From: Chryseolinea serpens
GTDB taxonomy: Bacteria; Bacteroidota; Bacteroidia; Cytophagales; Cyclobacteriaceae
Length of the DNA: 64,000 nt
Assembly: GCF_900129725.1 (NCBI RefSeq)
Contig: NZ_FQWQ01000001.1
Coordinates: forward strand, 1,550,001-1,614,000
Reading direction: 5' to 3'
Shown: positions 1 through 7,520 of the stretch, piece after piece
How the letters are laid out: each line of letters starts with the position of its first letter
Position numbering within the stretch: position 1 is the stretch's first letter
Notes under the pieces: generated by a model
Told to the model about the DNA's origin: nothing
Databases searched by the model: none
Seen by the model: only the letters and a program-made list of their open reading frames with translations
Position numbers and translations under genes: made by a program

Positions 1-2922
1 GGGGTCGCTGGTTTGCAGATAATCGTTCACGATAATGCCCCTCCCCGACTCAATGCCGGCCTCCAGCGCAAACTCGATATTCGGGCGCGTGCCCACGGCA
101 TACACAATGGCATTCACCTGGATCTCCTTGCCGCTGCGCAACTGTGGTACCAGCATCTCGGTCGCTTCATCAAATAAGACAGATTGCACCTGGTCGTTCA
201 TGTACACCACAATGCCGCTCTCTTCGATAAACTCCAGGAGCAACTCCCCGGCTACCTGGTCCACCTGGCGTTCCATGAGACGGCTGCTCATTTGCAAAAT
301 GGAAACCGAGATGTCTATTTCACGCAGGGAAACGGCAAGCTCCAAGCCCAACAATCCACCGCCCACAATGAGCACATGGCCTTTTGGTTTCAGGTGCGCT
401 TTCAGTCGGTCAGCATCCGGCCGGGTGCGCATGGTGAACACGCCGGGGAGCTTCACCGGGGCATCGTTGGGAACGTGTGCCCGCGTGCCGGTGGCCAGGA
501 TGAGTTTGTCGTAGGCATGGCGTTCGCCAAATCTATCGACGGCAATTTTTTCTTTCCGGTTGATCGCCACAATTTCATTCTCCAACTGCAACCGCACATT
601 CAGCGCTTCAAACTCGCCGTCCTGAAATTTCTGCAGGCGTTCCCAGGGCAGGTGTTCGTTCACATATTCCGGCAACAACACGCGGTTGTAGAATGGATAT
701 TTTTCTTTCGAGATCACGGTGATCTCGTCCTCCACGTTAAGGGAGCGATAGGTACAGATAAAACGATAGGCTGCAGCGCCCGCACCCACGACAAGGATTT
801 TCTCCGCCGGTCTACGGTAGGCATATACTTCGACGACCGAAAATTTAAAATCGGGTTCCTTCGAGATCGGGTCCACGCGCGAGCTGGTCACATTGTTTAC
901 GCGGGCCAGGTCGCTGGTCATGCTCTTGCCCCAATGCATGGGCATAAAGACCACGCCCGGTTTAATTTCTTCCGTGATCTTTGCACACACACGCGCCTCT
1001 CCATGTTCATTCTTGATCACCACCGGATCGCCTTCACGGATGTTCCGGGCGGCGGCATCAAAGGGATGGATCTCCAGGAAAGGCTTGTCGATGTGTTGAC
1101 GCAGGCGGTTCACCTTTCCCGTCTTCGTCATGGTGTGCCATTGATCGCGGATGCGGCCCGAAGTAAGGATGAGCGGATGCGTCGCGGTCGGCGGGTCCGA
1201 CAAATTTTCGGGTGCGTCGAGCGTAAAGAATTTTGCTTTTTTTGATGGGGTATAAAAGCGATGGTCTGTAAAAAGACGGGGCGTGCCACCATGCGTTTCA
1301 TCGGGCACCGGCCATTGCAGGGTGCCTTCGGTCTGCAGCCGTTCATAGGACAGCCCACTGATGTCGATGTTCGTTCCTTGGGTCAGCCTGGCGTGCTCGG
1401 CAAATATTTCCGCGGACGATGCAAAATCGAAACCGTGAAATCCCATGGCCTTGGCAAACGTGCAAAGGATCTCGCTGTCGGGACGGGCCTCGCCGGGGGG
1501 ATCCACAATTTTACGCAGGTGACTGATGCGGCGTTCGGAGTTGGTCATCGTTCCCTCTTTTTCAAAATGGCCTGCCGCGGGAAGTACGAGGTCGGCGTAA
1601 GCTACCGTGTCCGAAAGCCTGGAGATGTCCTGTACCACGACGAAGCGCGCGTTCTTCAACGCCGCCTCGGCGCGTTTGAGGTCGGGCAAACTCACCAGCG
1701 GGTTAGTGCAGATGATCCACACCGCTTTCAGGTCGCCGCGTTCCAGGGCTTCGATCATTTGGGTGGCCGTGTAGCCAGGCTTGTCCGAGATGGAGTCTAC
1801 ACCCCAGAACTCGGCCACTTCTTTTCGATGTTGTGGATTGGCAATCGTGCGGTGTGCCGCCAACATCGTGGCGAGACCGCCCACTTCGCGTCCACCCATG
1901 GCGTTGGGCTGGCCGGTGAGGGAAAACGGTCCCGAGCCGGGTTTGCCGATGTGGCCGGTGATGAGGTTTAGGCTGATCAGTGAGAAATTCTTTTTTACGC
2001 CGATCACACTTTGGTTCAGCCCCATCGCCCACAGCGTCAGAAATCCTTTTGAGGCCGCAATGTAGGAAGCCGCCAGCCGGATGTCGCTTTCTTTGACGTC
2101 GCAGTGGCGCGCGGCTTCGGCCACGGTGTATTGGAAAACCGAGGCGCGATATTCTTCGAAGCCTTCGGTGTGTTGGTTGATGAAATCATAGTCCACATCG
2201 CCGTTCTCGATGAGCACGCGGGCGATGGCGTTGTAGAGATAAATGTCGGTCCCGGGAAGGAGTTGCAAGTGCAAGTCGGCGTTGGCGCAGGTTTGGGTCT
2301 TGCGCGGGTCCACGATGATCAGCTTCACATCGGGGTTGGCTTGCTTGTGGGCCTCGATGCGTCGGAACAGGATGGGGTGGCACCACGCCGGGTTGGCGCC
2401 GGCGATGAGAAAACAATCGGCCAGTTCTACGTCGGCGTAGGAAACGGGCACGGCGTCTTCGCCCAGCATGTTGGTGTAGCCCGCCACGGCACTGCTCATG
2501 CACAGGCGCGAGTTGGTGTCGATGTTGTTGGTGCCGAGAAATCCTTTTACGAGTTTGTTGGCGACATAATACTCCTCGGTGAGGCACTGTCCAGAAACAT
2601 AAAAGCCTACGGAGTTGGGTCCGTAGGTTTTGATGAGGGAAGAGAACACGGCAGCGGCGCGTTGCATGGCCGTGTCCCACGAGACGCGCTCCATGGGATG
2701 GTGGCGACTTTTGCGCATCTCCGGATACAGCAGGCGGTCGCGCTTGTCGTGCATGGCGTGGTGCAGGTTCATGCCTTTGGAGCAGAGCATGCCGCGGTTC
2801 ACGGGGTGGTCTTTGTCGCCTTCCAGGGACAGGTTGTCGCGCCGCCCTTTTTTCACCACGATGCCGCAGCCTACGCCGCAGTAGGAGCATGTTGTCTTGT
2901 AGGTGTTCTTCGTGTCGTGCAT
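1..2922 (-). CDS. nasA: Assimilatory nitrate reductase fused to FAD/NAD(P) oxidoreductase (partial, cut by window edge)
   Basis: Reduces nitrate to nitrite in the cytoplasm. Starting at the ATG at 2922 the minus strand reads open for 974 codons to base 1, so the C-terminus lies outside the window. The N-terminus has the [4Fe-4S] motif CSYCGVGCG near residue 12. A Mo-bisMGD catalytic domain follows, with the likely Mo ligand Cys141 in SRLCMSSAV, then a molydopterin-binding C-terminal domain to about residue 680. In the same frame, from about residue 710, comes a pyridine-nucleotide/FAD oxidoreductase domain with dinucleotide motifs VVGAGAAAYRF and VGGGLLGLEL. In classical assimilatory systems the flavoprotein is a separate subunit (NasC-like); here it is fused, so electrons from NAD(P)H probably pass within one chain. 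The gene follows the nitrate transporter on the same strand. Family and frame continuity are clear; the true C-terminal length is unknown. Confidence 0.93.
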   Translation of the reverse strand, partial: MHDTKNTYKTTCSYCGVGCGIVVKKGRRDNLSLEGDKDHPVNRGMLCSKGMNLHHAMHDKRDRLLYPEMRKSRHHPMERVSWDTAMQRAAAVFSSLIKTYGPNSVGFYVSGQCLTEEYYVANKLVKGFLGTNNIDTNSRLCMSSAVAGYTNMLGEDAVPVSYADVELADCFLIAGANPAWCHPILFRRIEAHKQANPDVKLIIVDPRKTQTCANADLHLQLLPGTDIYLYNAIARVLIENGDVDYDFINQHTEGFEEYRASVFQYTVAEAARHCDVKESDIRLAASYIAASKGFLTLWAMGLNQSVIGVKKNFSLISLNLITGHIGKPGSGPFSLTGQPNAMGGREVGGLATMLAAHRTIANPQHRKEVAEFWGVDSISDKPGYTATQMIEALERGDLKAVWIICTNPLVSLPDLKRAEAALKNARFVVVQDISRLSDTVAYADLVLPAAGHFEKEGTMTNSERRISHLRKIVDPPGEARPDSEILCTFAKAMGFHGFDFASSAEIFAEHARLTQGTNIDISGLSYERLQTEGTLQWPVPDETHGGTPRLFTDHRFYTPSKKAKFFTLDAPENLSDPPTATHPLILTSGRIRDQWHTMTKTGKVNRLRQHIDKPFLEIHPFDAAARNIREGDPVVIKNEHGEARVCAKITEEIKPGVVFMPMHWGKSMTSDLARVNNVTSSRVDPISKEPDFKFSVVEVYAYRRPAEKILVVGAGAAAYRFICTYRSLNVEDEITVISKEKYPFYNRVLLPEYVNEHLPWERLQKFQDGEFEALNVRLQLENEIVAINRKEKIAVDRFGERHAYDKLILATGTRAHVPNDAPVKLPGVFTMRTRPDADRLKAHLKPKGHVLIVGGGLLGLELAVSLREIDISVSILQMSSRLMERQVDQVAGELLLEFIEESGIVVYMNDQVQSVLFDEATEMLVPQLRSGKEIQVNAIVYAVGTRPNIEFALEAGIESGRGIIVNDYLQTSDP

Positions 2923-2926
2923 GTGC

Positions 2927-2983
2927 GGTCGGGGCTAAAGCCCTTTCGAGTGTTGGTGTTATACCCCGGGCTAAAGCCCGGGG
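2927..2983. repeat. Two GGGCTAAAGCCC-type palindromes
   Basis: Between the transporter and the nitrate reductase lie two related palindromes: GGGCTAAAGCCC around 2932-2943 and a perfect 8-bp stem CCCCGGGC/GCCCGGGG with a TAAA loop at 2964-2983. There is no T-run on the exit side for the minus strand, so this looks more like an intergenic REP-like element or an mRNA-stabilising hairpin than a terminator. A degenerate relative occurs at 30475-30495. Confidence 0.6.
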
Positions 2984-3022
2984 TTATTGAGTTTATACTT
3001 CAGTAAAATTTCCGCATCGGTC

Positions 3023-4345
3023 TCAGGCGTTAACTTTTTCCATAGCAGGTTGCAATTCCGGCTGGCGTACTTCCAGGGTCTTGGGAAGACTCAACAGGAA
3101 GGCGACCACCGACACGCCCACCACCACCACACCGATGATGAACAGGCTTTCGCGATACGAGAGCGTTTCCGACTTGAAAAGAAATCCCGCCAACACGGCG
3201 CCCACATTTCCACCGGCCCCCACGATGCCCGACACCATGCCGATAGCCCGTTGATTTATAAAGGGTACCACAGAATAGGTTGCTCCATTAGACATCTTCA
3301 GGAACAATGCAAAACCAAGCATCACCGCAATGGCCAAAGGCAATACATCAATGGCAGAGAATAACATCAGCCCTAGCCCCTCCATAAGGAGGAATGCGCT
3401 GAGGATCACGATGCGGCCTTTCAATCCAAACTTGCGACCGGCCTTGTCGCCAAAGATGCCGCCAAGCGCGCGGGCAAAAATGTTCATCATACCGAACAAG
3501 CCGGCGATGATGCCCGCTTCTTTCAATCCCAAATGAAAATTGTCAACAAAATAAAGGGTAGCAATATTGTCGATGGTGATCTCGATGCCGAAACATGCAC
3601 CATAGGCCAGGAACAAAGCCCACACGCGATAGTCCTTGCAAACCGTCAGCAAGCTCTCGCCCGACTTGGCCTTGGCCTTGTAGTTTGGATCGGCCTTCCT
3701 CAAGTCGCTTAGATTTCCGGCGGGTGTATCTTGTGTACAGAAATAATAAACAAAGCCCATGATGAACAACGCCACACCCGGCACCACCATGGCATAGCGC
3801 CACGCGGAAGGTTCGAGATAGCCCATGCCCACGAAAGCGCCAAAGATCAGCGGCATCACGATGAGTGTCACACCGCCACCCATGTTTCCCCAACCGGCGG
3901 CGGTGGCATTGGCCGTGCCCACCACGTTGGGTGCGAACATCACCGACGTGTGATATTGGGTGATCACGAACGAAGCGCCGATCACACCAATGGCAAGCCG
4001 GAACAACAGGAACGATTCATAGCTGTTGCTCAATCCGATGAACATCACCGGCAGCGAACCGGCCAACAGCAAAATGGTATATGAAATGCGTGGCCCGATC
4101 TTGTCGCAAAGCCATCCGAACAACAACCGCGCAAAAATGGTGATGGACACCGAGGCGATGATGATGTTGCCGATCTGTGCTTTCGACAGGCCCAGGTCTT
4201 CGCGCACCACCGGCATGAGCGGCGCAATGCCAAACCAGCCAAAGAAACAAACAAAGAAGGTGATCCACGTAAGGTGGAAAGTGCGCATCGACACACTTTT
4301 GAAGTCCAACAGGTTGATGGAAGTGGAGGGCTGGGTTACTTGCAT
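3023..4345 (-). CDS. narK: MFS nitrate/nitrite transporter (NarK/NNP family)
   Basis: Inner-membrane transporter of 440 residues that brings nitrate into the cell, and may exchange or export nitrite, for the reductase encoded just downstream. It shows the MFS pattern of about 12 hydrophobic segments. The family-typical start region NLLDFKSVSMRTFHLTW supports the ATG at 4345. The NNP nitrate-signature-like stretch GWGNMGGGVTLIVMP lies near residues 145-160, and the MFS loop motif RLLFGWLCDKIGPR near residue 75. A NarL-geometry palindrome lies at 4395-4414 and a degenerate one abuts the start codon, so nitrate-responsive control by the neighbouring two-component system is likely (inference). 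The direction of transport cannot be read from sequence. Confidence 0.93.
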   Translation of the reverse strand: MQVTQPSTSINLLDFKSVSMRTFHLTWITFFVCFFGWFGIAPLMPVVREDLGLSKAQIGNIIIASVSITIFARLLFGWLCDKIGPRISYTILLLAGSLPVMFIGLSNSYESFLLFRLAIGVIGASFVITQYHTSVMFAPNVVGTANATAAGWGNMGGGVTLIVMPLIFGAFVGMGYLEPSAWRYAMVVPGVALFIMGFVYYFCTQDTPAGNLSDLRKADPNYKAKAKSGESLLTVCKDYRVWALFLAYGACFGIEITIDNIATLYFVDNFHLGLKEAGIIAGLFGMMNIFARALGGIFGDKAGRKFGLKGRIVILSAFLLMEGLGLMLFSAIDVLPLAIAVMLGFALFLKMSNGATYSVVPFINQRAIGMVSGIVGAGGNVGAVLAGFLFKSETLSYRESLFIIGVVVVGVSVVAFLLSLPKTLEVRQPELQPAMEKVNA

Positions 4346-4349
4346 TCTA

Positions 4350-4368
4350 TTACGTATTTGTTGCGTAA
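4350..4368. promoter_or_regulatory. Degenerate NarL-type palindrome next to narK start
   Basis: TTACGTA at 4350-4356 and TGCGTAA at 4362-4368 form an inverted pair with 5-bp spacing, one mismatch from the stronger sites nearby. It lies directly upstream of the narK start codon, where binding would interfere with transcription or translation. Confidence 0.4.
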
Positions 4369-4394
4369 TAAAAGTAAGTAAATTAGGTATAAGA

Positions 4395-4414
4395 TTTACG
4401 TAATAATACGTAAT
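4395..4414. promoter_or_regulatory. NarL-type 7-2-7 palindrome upstream of narK
   Basis: TTTACGTA-ATAA-TACGTAAT. Read as heptamers it is TACGTAA, 2-bp spacer, ATACGTA, which is the 7-2-7 geometry known for NarL in enterobacteria. It has the same layout as the sites at 10045-10064 and 10088-10107. It lies about 50 bp upstream of narK. A further half-site TACGTAA is at 4461-4467. Confidence 0.6.
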
Positions 4415-4467
4415 TATTTACTTAAACGAGTGCACTGAACCGGAAATCGTTTGCATAAACTACGTAA

Positions 4468-5133
4468 TTAAAGGAGATTTTCTTTAACGGTCTTATTCAC
4501 CATATCCACGGCGTTGTTCACGTCCAGTTTTTTCATGATGTTGAACCGGTGGGTCTCCACGGTGCGCACGCTTTTGCCCAAAGAATCGGCGATGTCCTTG
4601 TTGTGTTTTCCATCCACGACCATGCGCAAGATCTCTTTTTCCCGTTTGGTCAGGTGGTAGCGATCGTCCTTCGCTGCCGTCGCTGTTCCAGCCGTTGGTT
4701 TGGCGTGGAGCAGACGGTTGGCCAATACGTTTGACACGGCGCCGCTAAAATATTTGTGACCGCCATGGATCTGTTTCAGCGCTTTGATGAATTCGTTTTT
4801 GTCGGTGTCCTTCAGCAGGTAGCCATAGGCACCGGCATCCAGGGCCTGCAACACATATTCTTCCGAATCGTGCATGGAAAGGATCACCGCTTTCGTGTCG
4901 GGAGCATATTGCTTTAATTTTTCGGCTGCTTCCAGTCCCGTCATGTTGGGCATGCGGATGTCGAGCACGAGGATGTCGGGCCGCAGCGCCTTGGCCGATT
5001 CCAGGGCCTCGTTGCCATCGCCGGCCTCGCCTACTACATTAATAGACGACTCCGATTCCAGCATAGCCTTGATGCCGTTCCGCACCAGGACATGGTCGTC
5101 GGCAAGCACAATGTTTATTTTATTCATGGACAT
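4468..5133 (-). CDS. NarL/FixJ-family response regulator, probable nitrate regulator
   Basis: Cytoplasmic DNA-binding response regulator of 221 residues. The N-terminal receiver domain has the acidic pair in VLADDH, the phospho-acceptor Asp58 in LVLDIRMP and the conserved Lys in GYLLKD. The C-terminal LuxR-type HTH starts at LTKREKEILRMV and ends in VETHRFNIMKKL. It lies 23 bp downstream of the PilJ-type sensor kinase on the same strand, forming a kinase-regulator operon inside the nitrate cluster. By position it is the best candidate to bind the TACGTA palindromes near narK, nirB and cobA. That assignment is inference. An alternative start at the third codon is possible. Confidence 0.9.
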   Translation of the reverse strand: MSMNKINIVLADDHVLVRNGIKAMLESESSINVVGEAGDGNEALESAKALRPDILVLDIRMPNMTGLEAAEKLKQYAPDTKAVILSMHDSEEYVLQALDAGAYGYLLKDTDKNEFIKALKQIHGGHKYFSGAVSNVLANRLLHAKPTAGTATAAKDDRYHLTKREKEILRMVVDGKHNKDIADSLGKSVRTVETHRFNIMKKLDVNNAVDMVNKTVKENLL

Positions 5134-5156
5134 GGTTGTTCTTTCCCGTTTAAAAT

Positions 5157-7001
5157 TTATTCTTCCTGCAACACGGCGTTCTGCACCGGCACGGTCAACG
5201 CCACCGTCGTGCCCTGGCCCGGGGCCGATTGGATGTCGAGTTTTCCGTTGATGTATTCGGTGCGCTCATACATATTGAAAAAGCCTCTCCCCGACTCGAT
5301 GTTCATGCTGCGCGCTTCCACGATGCGCGCGTCAAATCCTTTGCCTTCATCTTTCACCACGATCAACAGTTGCTGGTCGTTGTGCTGCAACACCACTTCG
5401 ATGGTGTCGGCGCCGGAGTATTTAATAGCGTTGTTGATGGCCTCCTGGATGATGCGGAAGATGTTGTTCTCCACCTTCTGGGGCAATCGCTCCATTTCAC
5501 CCGTGGTTTTATAGACCAGCTTGATGTCGGTGAGCTTGGCGATCTCGTGGATAAAAACTTTCAGCGCCGCCTGCAAGCCATAGTCGCCCAGGACGGTCGG
5601 CTTGAGGTTGAAGGTGACGCGGCGCACTTCCTTGATCACGTCCTTGATGAGGTGGTCGGCGTCGGCGATCTTCTGGCTGGCGGTCTTGCCTTCCTTTACA
5701 TCGATGGATTCGATTTGATATTTGAGTGAGGTGAGCATCTGCCCGATGCCGTCGTGGATGTCCATCGCGATGCGTTTGCGTTCTTCCTCCTGTCCTTCGA
5801 GGATCAACACGGACCGGAACTTTTGCTGGTTGATGGTCTTCTCGATCTCGGCGCGGTTCTTCCGGTTCATGCGTTGCTCGGCCAGCTTGCGGTCGGTCAT
5901 GTCGCTGCCCAGCACCATCAGTTCCTCTACATTTCCCTGCGCGCCCAACACGGGTTGAATGACCAGGGCCACCCAACATTCCCGCGTCGCGCCCTGGAAG
6001 CGCAATTCTCCATGCCACGCGCTTCCCTCCGAGACCAGGTCCACCACTTCGTCCATCCAATCGTCGGCCAGTGCCATGCCCTGGAAGAGGTCGCTGAGAC
6101 GGCGCGCATGATCGACGGCGTGTTGCCCTAACAAAAGGGTGAATGCCTCCGAAACAAAGGTCACATTCCCCCCATGATCGGCCTTGGCATAGAGCCGCGG
6201 GTTCTCCACGGGTTCGTGGATCGTAGAAAGTTGTTCGTAGGATTTTTCCAGGGAGGCATATAACGCGCCCACTTCCGTGAGCAGCTTGCGCGAATTCTTT
6301 TCGGAGGCCCTCAACTTGTTCACCGTGCGACTCACCTGCCGCGCCGTGGGCCGGAAGATGAACAACACCTCGAGCGTGATCACAAACAGTGACACGAACA
6401 AGAGCAGGTATTCCATGCGCCGCAGCGCGTCGATCTTTTGGCCGGCTTCCCGCGCATATTGCCGCACCAACACATCCATGCCGGAAAGAAACCGGCCTTC
6501 CTGATTTAGGATGATCTGGATGTCGCTGTCGAGGGCAGCCAGGTTTGTCAGCGGGTGGGTCGCCAAAACGGCGCTGATGCGGACGGCGCTTTCGTAAAGT
6601 TTTGTGAAGGGATCGCGGATCTCTTCGAACAAGCCGGTTACGGTCGGGCTATTGTTGCCGGGGAGGTGGAGACTGTCGTTGCCTTCCTGGAGGCCTTCCT
6701 GGGAGATCTTCCACAGGTGCGCAGCTTCCTGCAGGTTGATGCGAAGCGTGTTTCGTTCTTTTTCGGTTTGATCCGCTTTTAACAGCAACACCGTTTTGGT
6801 GATCTTCTGGCTCAGCATGCGTTGCTTCCCCGCCACGTTCACTACCTGCGAGTCGCTGAACTGGTCGCGCAAATGCTGCTGGATCAGCACCTGGCCTACA
6901 ATCGAAATAATGGCAATAGCACTCAACGCCAGGATGTACCACGTACCCAGGCGGCTGAATTTTATCCTCGAATTGGCCCCAGACTGAAGATTTAAGTGCA
7001 T
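5157..7001 (-). CDS. NarX-like sensor histidine kinase (PilJ sensor, PAS, HisKA_3)
   Basis: Membrane sensor kinase of 614 residues. The first transmembrane helix is at about residues 21-40 and the second at about 196-216. They flank a periplasmic PilJ/NarX-type four-helix sensor with the characteristic stretch VVNVAGKQRMLSQK at residues 53-66, corresponding to the nitrate-binding P-box helix of NarX-type sensors. A PAS-like domain follows (about 265-375), then a HisKA_3 dimerisation domain with phospho-acceptor His416 in DIHDGIGQML. The HATPase domain has an N-box (NNAIKYSG) and G-boxes (DEGKGFD, GRGFFNMYER). It probably senses nitrate or nitrite outside the inner membrane and phosphorylates the regulator encoded next to it. 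The ligand is inferred from domain type and neighbourhood. Confidence 0.9.
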   Translation of the reverse strand: MHLNLQSGANSRIKFSRLGTWYILALSAIAIISIVGQVLIQQHLRDQFSDSQVVNVAGKQRMLSQKITKTVLLLKADQTEKERNTLRINLQEAAHLWKISQEGLQEGNDSLHLPGNNSPTVTGLFEEIRDPFTKLYESAVRISAVLATHPLTNLAALDSDIQIILNQEGRFLSGMDVLVRQYAREAGQKIDALRRMEYLLLFVSLFVITLEVLFIFRPTARQVSRTVNKLRASEKNSRKLLTEVGALYASLEKSYEQLSTIHEPVENPRLYAKADHGGNVTFVSEAFTLLLGQHAVDHARRLSDLFQGMALADDWMDEVVDLVSEGSAWHGELRFQGATRECWVALVIQPVLGAQGNVEELMVLGSDMTDRKLAEQRMNRKNRAEIEKTINQQKFRSVLILEGQEEERKRIAMDIHDGIGQMLTSLKYQIESIDVKEGKTASQKIADADHLIKDVIKEVRRVTFNLKPTVLGDYGLQAALKVFIHEIAKLTDIKLVYKTTGEMERLPQKVENNIFRIIQEAINNAIKYSGADTIEVVLQHNDQQLLIVVKDEGKGFDARIVEARSMNIESGRGFFNMYERTEYINGKLDIQSAPGQGTTVALTVPVQNAVLQEE

Positions 7002-7002
7002 A

Positions 7003-7022
7003 TACGTAGCAATTTACGCAAA
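7003..7022. promoter_or_regulatory. Weak TACGTA inverted pair upstream of the sensor kinase
   Basis: TACGTA at 7003-7008 and TACGCAAA at 7015-7022, spaced by 6 bp, directly abut the kinase start codon. This resembles the nitrate-cluster palindromes but with different spacing and one mismatch, so it may be an autoregulatory site or chance. Confidence 0.3.
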
Positions 7023-7055
7023 ATCTCGTCCCTATTTACTTAGCTGTACATACTT

Positions 7056-7088
7056 AAAAAAAGTGCCGCCCTGTCCTGAGGCGGCACT
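7056..7088 (-). terminator. Rho-independent terminator after nirD
   Basis: A perfect 9-bp stem AGTGCCGCC/GGCGGCACT (7062-7070 and 7080-7088) with a 9-nt loop. On the minus strand it is followed by a run of T residues. It lies just past the nirD stop codon and separates nirBD from the kinase operon. Confidence 0.85.
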
Positions 7089-7130
7089 ACCCCTAACGGA
7101 TATTATCCTAAACCTGACACCTAACGATAC

Positions 7131-7511
7131 TTATCGGGCGAATCCTATGTAAACAAAACCATCCTCCACCTTCACGGGAAAGACGGCGAGTTTTTCTTCT
7201 GTGGCATTGATGCATTCGCCGTTGCGCAGCGAAAATGTTTTCTTGTGAAAAGGGCACGCCACCTTGGGCTCCTCCCCTGCCGAACCGATCATGCCCCGCG
7301 ACAACACCATCTGCATCTTATGCGGGCAGAGGTTCTGACAGGCATACCATTCGTTGCGTCGGGAGAAATTGAAGACGGCGATTTGCTGGTCCTTGTATTT
7401 CACACAGGCCCCTCCATTCTCCGGGAAGTCGATCGTGCGGGCGGCTTTGTACCATACTTTGATGTCGCTTTCGGTGGTGGCCAGCGAGCGGATGTCGTTC
7501 AGTAATTCCAT
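7131..7511 (-). CDS. nirD: Nitrite reductase small subunit NirD (Rieske-type)
   Basis: Small subunit of the NAD(P)H-dependent assimilatory nitrite reductase, 126 residues, cytoplasmic. It has the Rieske [2Fe-2S] ligand pairs C-x-H in CPHKMQ and C-x-x-H in CPFHKK, so this copy may actually carry a cluster, unlike enterobacterial NirD proteins that have lost the ligands. It lies immediately downstream of nirB on the same strand and is followed by a strong terminator, so nirB-nirD form a two-gene unit. Length and fold match the family. Confidence 0.93.
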   Translation of the reverse strand: MELLNDIRSLATTESDIKVWYKAARTIDFPENGGACVKYKDQQIAVFNFSRRNEWYACQNLCPHKMQMVLSRGMIGSAGEEPKVACPFHKKTFSLRNGECINATEEKLAVFPVKVEDGFVYIGFAR

Positions 7512-7520
7512 GCGTTCTTG

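Noticed and set aside
184-1245. 353-residue open frame on the plus strand
   Set aside because: It is antisense to the fused nitrate reductase, whose minus-strand frame carries all motifs.
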